A DNA stretch of 64,000 nucleotides from Phyllobacterium sp. YR531 (GTDB taxonomy: Bacteria; Pseudomonadota; Alphaproteobacteria; Rhizobiales; Rhizobiaceae), in NCBI RefSeq assembly GCF_000282595.1, contig NZ_AKIZ01000014.1, positions 124,001-188,000 of the forward strand, read 5' to 3'. Below are positions 15,128-24,482 of the stretch, piece by piece. Each line of letters begins with the position of its first letter. Positions within the stretch are counted from its first letter, which is position 1. The notes beneath the pieces were generated by a model that saw only the letters and a program-made list of their open reading frames with translations, made no database searches and was not told the DNA's origin. The position numbers and the translations under genes were made by a program.

Positions 15128-16039
15128 TTAGAGCACTTCAAACTCGCCCGAACGCAGATATTCAGCCATATAATCGAGGAATACCCGAACGCGGGGAGTA
15201 AGAAATCTCCCTTTGGGCATCAGCACCCATAATGAGATGGGGTTTGAACGATTTACGGTTGCGAGAATCTCTACCAGACGGCCCTCTTTTACCGCTTGAG
15301 AAACAACAAAGTCCGCCAGTCGCACAATTCCATGTCCGGCAAGAGCCATATCAAACAGCATGCCCACATTGTCGGATGAAAAAGAGCCTGTAGGGAGAAA
15401 CGATACAATCCCGCCGCCCGTTTCGATAGGCCAGCTGGCGGGCGGTGTTTGACCAGACAAGGCAATGCAATTGTGATTGGACAAATCCGATAGTGAATCA
15501 GGTATGCCGTATCGTGCCAGATAGGCGGGGGAAGCACAAATCAATCGACGGCCACGCGCGAGTTCACGGACAACAAATTCCGTCCCGACTGCAGCACTGC
15601 CGCGAATGATTATATCGACTTGCTCGCTAACCGGGTCAACGAGGCGGTCGGTAAGGCTAAGGTCGATTCTTACCTCCGGGTAACGTTCAAGAAAACCGGG
15701 TATTGCGTGCAGGAGAGTTTGCTTTGAAAACCCCGTACTGGAATTGATCCGCAACAGACCTTTTGGATGAGCGCGAGACGAAGCAACATCAGCTTCCGTC
15801 CGCTCAATCGAGTTCAGTATTTCACGGGCACGCTCAAGATAAAGCGTTCCTTCCGGGGTAAGCGCAAGCCGGCGAGTGGTCCGCACCAGCAGCCTTACAC
15901 CCAGCCTGTCTTCGAGACGGGAAACCAGTTTGGACAAGGCAGACGGGGTAATGTTCAGATCCCCGGCAGCCTTGGCAAACGATCCAAGATCTACAATCCG
16001 TGTGAATGCTTTCATACTGTCGGACGAAGACATATTCAT
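15128..16039 (-). CDS. LysR family transcriptional regulator
   Basis: 303 residues. The N-terminal helix-turn-helix is classic: FTRIVDLGSFAKAAGDLNITPSALSKLVSRLEDRLG, then LLVRTTRRLALTPEGTLYLERA. A periplasmic-binding-like effector domain follows to the C terminus. It resembles the common group of LysR regulators that control a neighbouring oxidoreductase, but no such neighbour is present. It stands alone between dnaN and dnaA, flanked on both sides by copies of one hairpin element. The effector and targets are unknown. Confidence 0.9.
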   Translation of the reverse strand: MNMSSSDSMKAFTRIVDLGSFAKAAGDLNITPSALSKLVSRLEDRLGVRLLVRTTRRLALTPEGTLYLERAREILNSIERTEADVASSRAHPKGLLRINSSTGFSKQTLLHAIPGFLERYPEVRIDLSLTDRLVDPVSEQVDIIIRGSAAVGTEFVVRELARGRRLICASPAYLARYGIPDSLSDLSNHNCIALSGQTPPASWPIETGGGIVSFLPTGSFSSDNVGMLFDMALAGHGIVRLADFVVSQAVKEGRLVEILATVNRSNPISLWVLMPKGRFLTPRVRVFLDYMAEYLRSGEFEVL

Positions 16040-16351
16040 GAATTCCAGTCACGAGTGAGTGGCAAATTTGAACGATTATCTGCCTGCAGAGCTATGATAA
16101 ATCTGGGCCCTTGTCCATTCGCAACTGGTCATGCTCATGCAAAACGAAAAACCATCAAAGCCGGATTCCGTTCGGAATGGATCATTTGACTATGGTGGAT
16201 ATCACGCTCTCGTCGCGCGCCATCGACGACGCGTCAAGGCTGTGTTGCTTCGCCGGTGCTTCTGTAGAATATGGCGGCTCCTCTCTAGGTTGCAGAGAGG
16301 CTGGACCGGATCATAATGTGAATGAATATTCGGCCATTTGACGATCTAGTA
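16040..16351. other. Gap between LysR and dnaA
   Basis: About 310 bases before the copy A element, with no convincing gene. It holds the LysR promoter region and a hairpin with CCTCTCT (16280-16286) pairing AGAGAGG (16294-16300) around seven bases. There is no T run on the minus strand close enough to call it a dnaA terminator. Confidence 0.5.
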
Positions 16352-16404
16352 GGTAATCTGCGGAGAAGAACACGTGTCTTCGCCGCAGATTTGTTTCGAT
16401 AAGC
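16352..16404 (-). repeat. Hairpin element, copy A (downstream of dnaA)
   Basis: It begins 15 bases after the dnaA stop. AATCTGCGG (16355-16363) pairs perfectly with CCGCAGATT (16383-16391). The 19-base loop is itself nearly palindromic around ACACGTGT. No T run follows on the minus strand, so it is not a standard terminator. It is closely similar to copy B at 15015-15070. Confidence 0.65.
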
Positions 16405-16418
16405 CGTAGTGACGCTGC

Positions 16419-17990
16419 TTACTGCGCCTGATCGTTGATGAGGCGCTTGAGCAGTTCAAGCTCCTGCGACAGTTTCTGATCCTTGCCGACAATATCCTCG
16501 ATCTTGCGCACGGCATGAAGAACAGTCGTATGATCACGTCCGCCAAAGCGTCGGCCAATCTCGGGGAGGGAGCGCGGTGTCAACATCTTAGCAAGATACA
16601 TGGCGATCTGGCGTGGCTTGACGATGGTGCGCGTGCGGCGGTTCGACAGGAGGTCCTGCTTGGAAACATTGTAGTGGCGCGACACGATGCGCTGGATTTC
16701 CTCGATACGGATGCGCTTGGCTTCACCGCCACGCATCAGATGGCTCAAAAGCTCGTCCACACGATCTACCGAAAGGTTTGGCTCGAAAGTCTGGCGGAAC
16801 AGGAGCTGGTTGAACGCACCTTCAAGTTCACGGCCGCTGCCGGTAACAGAGCGTGCAACGTGATCAAGAATTTCCGGAGTAATATCCAGCGACTTGTCTT
16901 CAGCCTGCGCCGCTACAAGCCGGCGCTGGAGAATTTCGAGACGCATCGCATAGTCTGGCGAAATCATTTCGAGGGCAACACCGCCCTGAAGGCGCGAACG
17001 AACGCGTGGATCAAGCGATTCCAGTTCTGACGGCGGACGATCGGCAGCGACAACGACCTGCTTGGCGCTGTCGAGCAGCGTGTTGATGAGATGACAGAAC
17101 TCATGCTGGATCGACTTGCCTTGCAGGAACTGCATATCGTCGATGATGAGAAGATCGATATCGCGCAGTTGTTCCTTGAAGGAGAGGGCATTATTGTCGC
17201 GAATGGCAGTTGCAAAGCGCCACATGAAGTATTCGGCAGTCAGATAGACAACGCGAGCGCGCTCCGGGCGCTTCAGGGCTTCGGCTGCAATGGCTTGCAG
17301 AAGATGCGTCTTTCCGAGACCGACCGAGGCGTGAATGAACAGCGGATTGAAGCGGACAGCGCTGGCACCTGCATCGGCAATGGTACGGGCTGCGGCAAGG
17401 GCAACCCGATTTGGCGTGCCATCGACAAAGGTATCGAATGTATAGCGCGGATCAAGCGGTGAGCCGAAAACAGCATTCTGCGCGCGATCTGTGAAGTGCG
17501 CGGGTGTCTTCTTGTCGGAAGCGAGGTTGCCAACAGGGAATACCGGCTTTTCACGGGCGAAGCCGGACTTTTCAGAGCCAATGCGCTCTACGCCGAGAGT
17601 TTCGCTACGTAATGCGCTTTCTTCGCATGCAGGGCGGATCGGCGCGCGGCTTGCGCTGCGGAAAACGATCTCAACCTTGAGAACCTGCTCGTCCTCTTCA
17701 CGCCAAAGCGCTGCGATCATGTCTGCATAGTGATTGTTGATCCACGAGCGGAGAAATGCTGTTGGAACGGATAGCCGGACAATGCTCTTGGATGTTTCAT
17801 CCAGCTTCAGACGGCCAAACCAGCTTGAATAGACTTCGCTTCCCAGTTTCGCCTTCAGCTTGAGTTTCACACGCTCAAAGATCGCTTCGCCCGGACTGGT
17901 GGCTATCTCCATAGATTTCCCCTCACCCATGTGGAGCGGGACCATGGCTGCTTTTGCGCCGTTTTCCATTATTCCGCTGTTCATTGTCAT
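16419..17990 (-). CDS. dnaA: Chromosomal replication initiator DnaA
   Basis: 523 residues from the ATG at 17988-17990. Domain I (SSWFGRL and the helix before it), a variable linker to about residue 175, and an AAA+ domain with Walker [10 protein letters not shown] near 224-231 and Walker [11 protein letters not shown]. Domain IV ends in the DnaA-box-binding signature [15 protein letters not shown]. It binds the origin and opens it for replication. Several ATGs crowd the start (17999, 17990, 17984); two Shine-Dalgarno-like AGG sites make 17990 or 17984 most likely. In this order of bacteria the origin is generally not beside dnaA. Confidence 0.96.
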   Translation of the reverse strand: MTMNSGIMENGAKAAMVPLHMGEGKSMEIATSPGEAIFERVKLKLKAKLGSEVYSSWFGRLKLDETSKSIVRLSVPTAFLRSWINNHYADMIAALWREEDEQVLKVEIVFRSASRAPIRPACEESALRSETLGVERIGSEKSGFAREKPVFPVGNLASDKKTPAHFTDRAQNAVFGSPLDPRYTFDTFVDGTPNRVALAAARTIADAGASAVRFNPLFIHASVGLGKTHLLQAIAAEALKRPERARVVYLTAEYFMWRFATAIRDNNALSFKEQLRDIDLLIIDDMQFLQGKSIQHEFCHLINTLLDSAKQVVVAADRPPSELESLDPRVRSRLQGGVALEMISPDYAMRLEILQRRLVAAQAEDKSLDITPEILDHVARSVTGSGRELEGAFNQLLFRQTFEPNLSVDRVDELLSHLMRGGEAKRIRIEEIQRIVSRHYNVSKQDLLSNRRTRTIVKPRQIAMYLAKMLTPRSLPEIGRRFGGRDHTTVLHAVRKIEDIVGKDQKLSQELELLKRLINDQAQ

Positions 17991-18080
17991 TCGCCTCATC
18001 CTGAAAGTATCGGGTCTTTTTGTTCTGCCCGTGGTTTTTTCGTGCAGGCTTGCGCCGCACAGTGATTTCAGACGTTCCAC

Positions 18081-18787
18081 CCCCGCGAAACTGTCTGATG
18101 AATTTAAAGCTAGTATTTGGAGTTTGGAACGCTGACACGCATTTGGACTGAAGACCCGTATTGCGAATTATCTATCAATGTCACCGTTCTATCCTTCTCA
18201 AGTTTTGAGCGCGACAAGACTCACGCCCGGCTCGCGCCAGCGTCGTCAACGCCCTCGTTTTATGAAATGACCCAAATCCGCTGGACTTGGGTACTGACAA
18301 AAACTACCCGTTACGCAAACCAGAAATCTGCGTTCGCAACCAAAATTTTATAAGCCTGTTAATTGGGTTTTTCCCACCCCGTCGATGTCTGGACCTTACA
18401 AAAACCTTTGCAGGAAGAGCAAGTGCGCTCGCCACGATTTTTGATGAAGTAAGGGTTAACAGATTTGCATTTTTTTTAACTGTTGCCGGGGCAAGCTGGA
18501 AAAAGTGTTCGGATTCAAAGCCTTTTTTAGGGCTCACATTTTGTTGCAGTGCGGAGTCCGGTGACCAAAAAAAAATAATAAATATTCGCTTGACAGTAGC
18601 TCTGGCCGGAGAATCCGGAGCCCTCGTTCAGCCCGTTGAACCTACCTTCTCTAACTTATTGAAAATAAACGAAAAAGAGTGGCTGTCGCTTTCTGTCTTA
18701 CATTGGTTATGACAGGCATATGACATTGCTCATGCAAGCTGTATTCTTTTCCTCAGGAAACGAATTTATTCCCAAAAAAACGACAAT
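18081..18787. other. dnaA upstream region, gene-free
   Basis: About 700 AT-rich bases between dnaA and the rpsT terminator. No plausible protein: open frames here have no family features. It contains four GANTC sites, the target of the CcrM methylase: 18218-18222, 18512-18516, 18554-18558 and 18611-18615. Three of them fall within 104 bases, where about one per 256 bases is expected by chance. I did not find a clear promoter or DnaA box by eye. Confidence 0.55.
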
Positions 18788-18790
18788 AAA

Positions 18791-18820
18791 AAAACCCGGC
18801 TAAGAATTTAGCCGGGTTTT
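18791..18820 (-). terminator. rpsT rho-independent terminator
   Basis: Read on the minus strand: AAAACCCGGCTAA, loop ATTC, TTAGCCGGGTTTT, then three more T. It stands about 20 bases after the rpsT stop. A 13-bp stem and a seven-T run make it strong. Confidence 0.95.
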
Positions 18821-18841
18821 GATAGGTAAATTGGAATGACT

Positions 18842-19108
18842 TTAAGCAGTCATGCCCTTCAGACGTGAAGAAAGGCGCGAAACCTTGCGGGAAGCAGTGT
18901 TCTTGTGGAACACACCCTTCGATGCAGCGCGCATAACTTCTGGTTCCACTGCCTTGAATGCAAGTGCAGCAGCTGCCTGATCACCGCTTGCTACCGCATC
19001 TTCGAACTTGCGAAGGAAGGTACGCACGCGTGAACGGCGGGACTTGTTTACTTCGGTGCGGGCTTCGATCTTACGCGCCGCTTTCTTGGCCGAAGGAGTG
19101 TTGGCCAT
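18842..19108 (-). CDS. rpsT: 30S ribosomal protein S20
   Basis: 88 residues, very basic: it starts [20 protein letters not shown] and contains [18 protein letters not shown] and the C-terminal [19 protein letters not shown] that identify S20. S20 binds 16S rRNA early in 30S assembly. It has its own near-consensus promoter and a strong terminator, so it is transcribed alone. The position between dnaA and an enoyl-CoA hydratase gene is as in other Hyphomicrobiales. Confidence 0.97.
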   Translation of the reverse strand: MANTPSAKKAARKIEARTEVNKSRRSRVRTFLRKFEDAVASGDQAAAALAFKAVEPEVMRAASKGVFHKNTASRKVSRLSSRLKGMTA

Positions 19109-19197
19109 GATGCCTCTCTTTTCTGTCAGCTAATCGACAGCTTCAGGCTGTCGTCACAAAATAATAGGGCGGCCGAGGGCCACCGAACGTTGACGGG

Positions 19198-19226
19198 CTT
19201 ATAGATGACGTTTGCTTTTGCGTCAA
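19198..19226 (-). promoter_or_regulatory. rpsT: rpsT promoter
   Basis: On the minus strand, TTGACG (19226-19221), a 17-base spacer and TATAAG (19203-19198). Spacing is optimal. It lies about 90 bases upstream of the rpsT start codon. Confidence 0.75.
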
Positions 19227-19331
19227 CTTGGAATCTGTGGAGAGTTTCCGCAAATTCGCATCGCCCCGCCTGACAGGCTTTTCGGCGACCGGCAGGGTGC
19301 CATTTGGACCTGTCAAACAATCATTACAGTC

Positions 19332-20105
19332 TTATCTGTCCTTGAAGTTGGCTGTCCGTTTTTCGGCAAAGGCGGCCATGCCTTCTTTCTGGTCTTCCAG
19401 CGCAAACATTGAATGGAATACACGCCGCTCGAAACGCAGCCCTTCAGTCAGGGTTGTCTCATAGGAGCGGTTCACGGTCTCCTTGGTCATCATGACGACC
19501 GGCAGCGAGAAAGACGCGATCTTCTGGGCGGCCTTCAAGGCTTCTTCGACCAGCTCATTTGCCGGAACCACGCGGGAAACCAAGCCGCTGCGTTCCGCTT
19601 CGCTTGCATCCATCATGCGGCCTGTAAGGCACATATCCATGGCTTTGGACTTGCCGACGAAGCGGGTCAGGCGCTGTGAACCGCCCATGCCAGGCATTAC
19701 TCCAAGCGTGATTTCCGGCTGGCCAAACTTCGCTGTGTCGGCAGCAATGATAAAGTCGCACATCATTGCAAGTTCACAACCACCGCCCAGCGCATAGCCG
19801 GCAACAGCCGCAATCATGGGCTTGCGAATGCGCGTTACGCGTTCCCAGCCGCTAAAAAAGTCGCCGGTATAGGCATCGGCGAACTGCAGTGTCTGCATTT
19901 CTTTGATATCGGCCCCGGCGGCAAAGGCTTTTTCAGAGCCGGTGATAACGATGGCACCAATTCGGGCATTGGTTTCAAAGAGTTCAAGAGCCGTTATCAG
20001 TTCAGCCAGCAAGGCAGAGTTCAGCGCGTTGAGCGCCTTGGGCCGGTTAAGCTGGATGAAGCCAACCTTTTCCCGCGTCTCCACGATGATGTTTTCATAA
20101 GCCAT
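19332..20105 (-). CDS. Enoyl-CoA hydratase
   Basis: 257 residues, the usual length for a single-domain crotonase. The oxyanion-hole and active-site blocks are [11 protein letters not shown] and [15 protein letters not shown]-like ([14 protein letters not shown]), and the catalytic Glu pair is in the segment [19 protein letters not shown]. It hydrates trans-2-enoyl-CoA in fatty-acid beta oxidation. The ATG at 20103-20105 follows TAGGAG, so the 70-residue upstream extension is rejected. It starts 10 bases after mutM on the same strand and may be cotranscribed with it. Confidence 0.93.
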   Translation of the reverse strand: MAYENIIVETREKVGFIQLNRPKALNALNSALLAELITALELFETNARIGAIVITGSEKAFAAGADIKEMQTLQFADAYTGDFFSGWERVTRIRKPMIAAVAGYALGGGCELAMMCDFIIAADTAKFGQPEITLGVMPGMGGSQRLTRFVGKSKAMDMCLTGRMMDASEAERSGLVSRVVPANELVEEALKAAQKIASFSLPVVMMTKETVNRSYETTLTEGLRFERRVFHSMFALEDQKEGMAAFAEKRTANFKDR

Positions 20106-20115
20106 AAGAATTCTC

Positions 20116-21009
20116 CTAATGCTGGCAGACAGGACAGTAGAAAGTTGAACGGCCGCTTTGGACGATGCGCGATATCGTGCCACCACAGCCCTTGCGCGGG
20201 CAAGGGGAACCTTCGCGATCATAGACCGAAAACGAATGCTGGAAATAGCCAAGCTCACCATTGGTCTGGGCGTAATCCTTGAGGCTCGACCCGCCCGCCT
20301 TGATTGCATCGGCAATTACATTGCGGACTGAAGTTGCGAGGCGGTCAGACATGGGAGTGGCTTCGCCATTCGGACCGCCAATGCTGCCGGCCATCCGCAC
20401 AGGAGAAAGTTCCGCCCGCCAAAGCGCCTCGCATACATATATATTGCCGAGCCCGGCTATAAGCTTCTGGTCAAGCAAGGCTGCCTTGAGCGGCGCCGCC
20501 TTGCCGACGAAAAGTCGGGCGATCAGAGACCCGTCCAGACGGTTTCCCGTCGGCTCCGTGCCGAGGTCTTTTATAAGAGGGTGGGCGTTCAGCTGATCCG
20601 GCTCGGCAAAAAGCATGAAGCCGAACCGGCGCGGGTCATTATAGACGATACGCCGGTTGATACCGTCGCTCCCGGCAAGGTGCAGCACCACATGATCATG
20701 CGCCGAAAGTTTCGAGCGCTCGTGGTGAAAACTGCCCGGCACATCACTGCCATCTTCCTGTTCAATGCGGTAGGAGCCCGACATTCCCAGATGGCTGATA
20801 AGCCCAAGGCCGTTATCAAGGTGAAAAATCAGGTATTTTGCCCGGCGTTCCAGCGATGAGATTTGGTGCCCAGTCAGGCGCTCTGCGAATTTTTCCGGAA
20901 AAGGAAACCGCAGATCAGGACGGCGCTGCTCCACCTGGCGAATGATAGCGCCTTCCATTGAGGGTTGCAGGCCACGCTTGACTGTTTCGACTTCGGGCAA
21001 TTCAGGCAT
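20116..21009 (-). CDS. mutM: Formamidopyrimidine-DNA glycosylase
   Basis: 297 residues. The N terminus [14 protein letters not shown] carries the catalytic Pro (after Met removal) and Glu. [12 protein letters not shown] and the helix-two-turn-helix [19 protein letters not shown] follow. The C-terminal zinc finger is [27 protein letters not shown], with four Cys. It excises 8-oxoguanine and formamidopyrimidines and nicks the site. Its start overlaps the end of deoB by eight bases. In related Hyphomicrobiales such as Sinorhizobium the neighbour on this side is ubiE; here it is deoB. Confidence 0.96.
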   Translation of the reverse strand: MPELPEVETVKRGLQPSMEGAIIRQVEQRRPDLRFPFPEKFAERLTGHQISSLERRAKYLIFHLDNGLGLISHLGMSGSYRIEQEDGSDVPGSFHHERSKLSAHDHVVLHLAGSDGINRRIVYNDPRRFGFMLFAEPDQLNAHPLIKDLGTEPTGNRLDGSLIARLFVGKAAPLKAALLDQKLIAGLGNIYVCEALWRAELSPVRMAGSIGGPNGEATPMSDRLATSVRNVIADAIKAGGSSLKDYAQTNGELGYFQHSFSVYDREGSPCPRKGCGGTISRIVQSGRSTFYCPVCQH

Positions 21010-22231
21010 TGGTATTCTTCAGAAAGCTTTTGCCATGCTTGCCGGAGGCGATATTCAAATGCGCGGCAATCGTCTCACCTATATCGGCAAAGCTGGAACG
21101 AATTCCGAATGAGCCGCCGGGCAGGGGGCTTCCAGCGCACAGAACCGGGACCCGTTCACGCGTATGGTCGGTTCCCTTATAGGTCGGATCACAGCCATGA
21201 TCGGCAGTCAGGATCATCAGGTCGCCCGGTTGCAGTTTGGCAAGCGCTTCGGGCAGGCGGCGGTCAAATGCTTCAAGGGCTGCGGCATATCCGGGAACAT
21301 CGCGGCGATGGCCGTAGAGCATGTCGAAATCGACGAAGTTGGTGAAAACAAGATCACCATCCCGGGCTTCGTCCATGGCTTTCAGCGTTTCGTCAAACAG
21401 CGCCATATTGCCATTCGCCTTTCGTACATCGCTCACGCCGCGATGCGCATAGATATCGCCTATCTTGCCGATTGCGAAGACAGTACGCCCGGCATCGGTC
21501 AGCCTGTCCAGCAATGTCGGCTCCGGTGGCGGAACAGAGTAGTCGCGGCGATTGCCGGTTCGCTCGAACGTTGCTTTGGTTTCCCCCAAAAAGGGTCGCG
21601 CTATGACGCGTCCTATATTGAGCGGATCAACCAGCTCACGCACAATCCGGCAAAGTTCATAAAGCCGCTGAAGCCCGAAATGCGTTTCGTGAGCAGCGAT
21701 CTGGATCACACTGTCGGTGGACGTATAGAAGATCGGCTTGCCGGTTCTGATATGCTCTTCACCGAACTCGTCAATAATATCGGTCCCTGAAGCATGTTTA
21801 TCGCCGAGAATGCCGGGAAGCTTGGCGCGTTCGATGGCGGTACTGACAAGATTTGCCGGGAAGGCGGGAATCGTCTGCGGGAAGTAACCCCAATTGAAGG
21901 TTACAGGTACTCCCGCAATCTCCCAGTGGCCGGAAGGTGTATCCTTGCCGTTGGATATTTCTTGCGCGGCACCCCAAAGGCCCGATGGTTCTGCAATCTG
22001 CGATGGCATCTGAAAACCGGAGGCCAGATGGGCAGCATGCGCCAAGCCAAGCGCAGTGAGATTGGGCAGCGAGAGGGGACCGGAGCGAAGACCAGCCTTA
22101 TCGCCGTTTCCTGCGCGGCATGCTTCTACAATATGGCCGTAGGTGTTGGAGCCCTCGTCACCAAAGGCGGCGGCATCCGGCGCACCGCCAATGCCAAAAC
22201 TGTCCAGTACAAAAAGAAAAGCGCGAGACAT
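21002..22231 (-). CDS. deoB: Phosphopentomutase
   Basis: 409 residues. Alkaline-phosphatase superfamily metalloenzyme: [14 protein letters not shown] at the N terminus has the first metal Asp, SNTYGHI the phosphorylated Thr region, and [19 protein letters not shown] the second metal cluster. It interconverts ribose 1-phosphate and ribose 5-phosphate, and the deoxy forms, in nucleoside salvage. No other deo genes are adjacent. The CTAGGGTC-AG-GACCCTAG palindrome at 22301-22318, upstream of its start, may be regulatory or a small repeat. It overlaps mutM by eight bases. Confidence 0.96.
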   Translation of the reverse strand: MSRAFLFVLDSFGIGGAPDAAAFGDEGSNTYGHIVEACRAGNGDKAGLRSGPLSLPNLTALGLAHAAHLASGFQMPSQIAEPSGLWGAAQEISNGKDTPSGHWEIAGVPVTFNWGYFPQTIPAFPANLVSTAIERAKLPGILGDKHASGTDIIDEFGEEHIRTGKPIFYTSTDSVIQIAAHETHFGLQRLYELCRIVRELVDPLNIGRVIARPFLGETKATFERTGNRRDYSVPPPEPTLLDRLTDAGRTVFAIGKIGDIYAHRGVSDVRKANGNMALFDETLKAMDEARDGDLVFTNFVDFDMLYGHRRDVPGYAAALEAFDRRLPEALAKLQPGDLMILTADHGCDPTYKGTDHTRERVPVLCAGSPLPGGSFGIRSSFADIGETIAAHLNIASGKHGKSFLKNTNA

Positions 22232-22300
22232 GCCTCACTCCATGGAAATCAGAACCACAGATAGGTGAAAGAACGTCCAAAGACAAACTGTGAACTTACT

Positions 22301-22318
22301 CTAGGGTCAGGACCCTAG
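22301..22318. repeat. Short palindrome upstream of deoB
   Basis: CTAGGGTC-AG-GACCCTAG, a perfect 8-bp inverted repeat, about 70 bases before the deoB start and 29 bases after the pseudopilin stop. There is no T run, so it is not a good terminator. It could be an operator or a remnant of a dispersed repeat. Confidence 0.4.
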
Positions 22319-22346
22319 TCGCGATCGAAGCTCTTGCTGCCAATGG

Positions 22347-22967
22347 TCAGCAATCGGAACACTTGGTCGATTGGCCGATTCTTACCCGGCCATATGCCTG
22401 CTGTGTAAGATCAAGACCGATGGCGGCAGTTCCATCCGCCTTGCTCACGGTTTTTGTAATCGTCCAGGCAATAAGCGGGACATAGGCCATAGTCATATCG
22501 ACTCGGATGACTGACGTGTTCTTGATCGCAACGTTGGAGTCGAGCGCGACGATTGTTCCCTTGGTGAAGGGGCGCGATTCCACACCATTCACCCGGCGTC
22601 GCGACCATTCAACCTTTGCCACGCCATCCGTGCCAACAACTATCGATGTCACCGTGATCTTTGGCGTATCCCGCGTGTAAGGCAGCAGAGTTGCCGTCGC
22701 AAGGTTCATGACATCAGTAATTTTGGCCTTGGTAATCGTATCCTTCTCCTGCGTGAGCAGGGCGGACATCATGGTCGAGGCACGGTCCAGCTTTCGGTTG
22801 ACGTCCACGCCTGTGATGGTTTCCACACTGCCCATATACAGCAGGACCAGGACTGGGGAGATCAGCGCAAACTCCATGGCAGCGACGCCGCGCCTGTCAA
22901 AGCAGAACCGCTTGCCCAAATGGATAAGGCTCTTCATGGCAGTGCTCATTTTACAAATAGGATTCAT
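22347..22967 (-). CDS. TadE/TadG-like pseudopilin
   Basis: About 206 residues. A short basic leader is followed by DRRGVAAMEFALISPVLVLLYM, the TadE-type processing region and hydrophobic helix with the Glu at position +5. The rest is an exported C-terminal domain of mixed strands. Such minor pseudopilins are processed by the prepilin peptidase and help assemble the Flp pilus. The start is uncertain: ATG 22965-22967 lies inside the end of the previous gene, and ATGs at 22949 and 22937 are also possible. It is followed by deoB on the same strand. Confidence 0.75.
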   Translation of the reverse strand: MNPICKMSTAMKSLIHLGKRFCFDRRGVAAMEFALISPVLVLLYMGSVETITGVDVNRKLDRASTMMSALLTQEKDTITKAKITDVMNLATATLLPYTRDTPKITVTSIVVGTDGVAKVEWSRRRVNGVESRPFTKGTIVALDSNVAIKNTSVIRVDMTMAYVPLIAWTITKTVSKADGTAAIGLDLTQQAYGRVRIGQSTKCSDC

Positions 22968-23496
22968 TTCGCCACGTCGCACTTGAGAAGATGAGAATTC
23001 GCTTGGTTCCTTCGATCCTGCGCGACAGGAAATCGGTCACGACCGGATACCGGTAAAACACCCGCAAGTGATTGATCGTACCGGCTCCGCCAGGTGTGCT
23101 GACAAAACCTGCGCTGTTGACGTCGCCATTCGCTTTTATCGGCAAGGTTTTTGGGATGGCCGCAAAATTTGTATAGGAGCGAAGATCAACCACCAGATTG
23201 GGGCAGTCTTTTTCCGGCATCAGCAAGCCTGCGCAGATTTTTGCTTTGAGATTGGCCATCGACAAATCTGCCGTGCGCAGCTCTCCGGTGAGCACTTGCC
23301 GCGCTATTTTATCAGTGGAGTTGACCATGGCTTGTTGCGCGGTGAAACCAACGCCAACTTCCATGATCGAAAAAATCATGAAAAAGAATGGAAGCGCGAT
23401 CATTCCGAATTCAATCGCGACAGTCCCGCTGCGATTGCCGATAAACCGCGAAAGCAGCCCCCGGTTCCGGGATATTGTTCTTGTTATAGGCGACAT
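22951..23496 (-). CDS. tadE: TadE-like pseudopilin
   Basis: 181 residues. FIGNRSGTVAIEFGMIALPFFFMIFSIMEVG is the TadE signature: a glycine/threonine cleavage region, Glu at +5 and a long hydrophobic helix. The remainder is secreted and contains two Cys (AKICAGLLMPEKDCPNL). It probably forms part of the pilus tip or base with its downstream neighbour, which overlaps its stop. It belongs to the minus-strand arm of the tad locus, divergent from flp. Confidence 0.8.
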   Translation of the reverse strand: MSPITRTISRNRGLLSRFIGNRSGTVAIEFGMIALPFFFMIFSIMEVGVGFTAQQAMVNSTDKIARQVLTGELRTADLSMANLKAKICAGLLMPEKDCPNLVVDLRSYTNFAAIPKTLPIKANGDVNSAGFVSTPGGAGTINHLRVFYRYPVVTDFLSRRIEGTKRILIFSSATWRNESYL

Positions 23497-23620
23497 GCAC
23501 TTCCCCGCGCTTTACTCAAGGCGAGAGGTAGCATGCCAATCGTTAGAATCCGGTTCCGGGAAAGGCGTAAATTGCGATCGTGCAATTCATTCTTTCTCAA
23601 CCTTGAAGGGAGAGGCGGAG

Positions 23621-24052
23621 TTATTCACTTGTTCCGATTGTACGGTCCGATTCTTTTTCCGCATCCGTCTTTTGCGCTGTTTCGCAGTACGGCGTGCAGG
23701 AAAGCGTCTGCACGTTGGAACGGCGATACACGCGTGTGGTATTGGCAACGCTACGGCTGACCATCACCTCATCGTCGACGATTGCTCCACCTTCAGCATC
23801 CAGAATAACAATATTCGTGATGCCAAAGCCCTTGCCGGTAAGAACAACTGTCCGGGCATCTTTCACGACCGCGTCTGCGATGGCCGGATCACCCACCACA
23901 ACCGTATCTGCCGGTCGGGCAAGCTTGAGAATGCGCGCCTGATTCATGACGACATGAATGCCTGTGTCGGCTTGTGCAAAAGGGATAGCGCCGAGCAAGG
24001 CAACAAGGGCCATTCCATATATTTGCAACGGCTGGAATCTGATCTGAATCAT
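23621..24052 (-). CDS. Stand-alone secretin N-domain protein (pilus assembly, CpaC N-terminal-like)
   Basis: 143 residues with a signal peptide (cleavage near AQADTG, residues 27-30). The mature part, ARILKLARPADTVVVGDPAIADAV ... GKGFGITNIVILDAEG, matches the N-terminal domain of type II/IV pilus secretins. The same pattern occurs in CpaC of this window (LVVDLPADAYDILVANPGVADAV ... GKQVGQTNVFVFGPNG), but the secretin barrel is missing. It may be a periplasmic accessory for the outer-membrane pore. Its 5' leader holds the dyad ACGTGGAA-ATG-TTCCATGT (24065-24083). It is divergent from flp. Confidence 0.78.
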   Translation of the reverse strand: MIQIRFQPLQIYGMALVALLGAIPFAQADTGIHVVMNQARILKLARPADTVVVGDPAIADAVVKDARTVVLTGKGFGITNIVILDAEGGAIVDDEVMVSRSVANTTRVYRRSNVQTLSCTPYCETAQKTDAEKESDRTIGTSE

Positions 24053-24276
24053 CGAAAGCCCTTCACGTGGAAATGTTCCATGTAAAATGGCCAGTATTGG
24101 TGAAGGAAGATTTAAATCCGCAATGAAATGTTAAGCATAATAATCCGTGTGATTGCGAAGCAGGTAAAGTTCGCTGTCGGGAATTTACTATTCCCTAAGT
24201 CTGTTTCTTAAACCGAATGCAATGCTGCATAGTTAATTTGTGCATCAACGATATCCAGGTAGATGTGAGGCTGACC

Positions 24277-24474
24277 ATGAAGCGCCGCGTAAAACGCTTT
24301 CCTGCCGTACTGGCCAAGCTGCTTGGCGATGATTCAGGTGCCACAGTCATTGAATACACTCTGATTGCCTCCATTATCAGTATCGGAATTATTGTCAGCG
24401 CAGGTTCAGTGGGAACAGCGGTCGGTGTTCTTTACACAAATGTTGCAGACGAATTTACAGCGGCCATGGATTAA
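24277..24474 (+). CDS. flp: Flp family type IVb pilin
   Basis: 65 residues. GDDSGATVIEYTLIASIISIGIIV contains the Flp processing site and the conserved Glu-Tyr pair of the mature pilin, followed by the hydrophobic helix and the short tail NVADEFTAAMD. This is the main subunit of the tight-adherence pilus. ATG at 24277 follows GTGAGG. It is the first gene of the plus-strand tad arm, eight bases before cpaA, with about 220 bases of divergent promoter region upstream. Confidence 0.93.
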   Translation: MKRRVKRFPAVLAKLLGDDSGATVIEYTLIASIISIGIIVSAGSVGTAVGVLYTNVADEFTAAMD

Positions 24475-24482
24475 GGCGCATT

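Noticed and set aside
16280-16300. CCTCTCT/AGAGAGG hairpin as the dnaA terminator
   Set aside because: No T run follows on the minus strand and it is more than 100 bases past the stop; kept only as a note within the gap description.
18287-18712. A 141-codon open frame upstream of dnaA
   Set aside because: The product has no family features, contains low-complexity and odd Cys-rich stretches, has no ribosome-binding site and lies in AT-rich regulatory DNA.
15015-18787. Replication origin next to dnaA
   Set aside because: No cluster of DnaA boxes is visible, only one near-match in copy B of the hairpin element, and in this order the origin is generally elsewhere.
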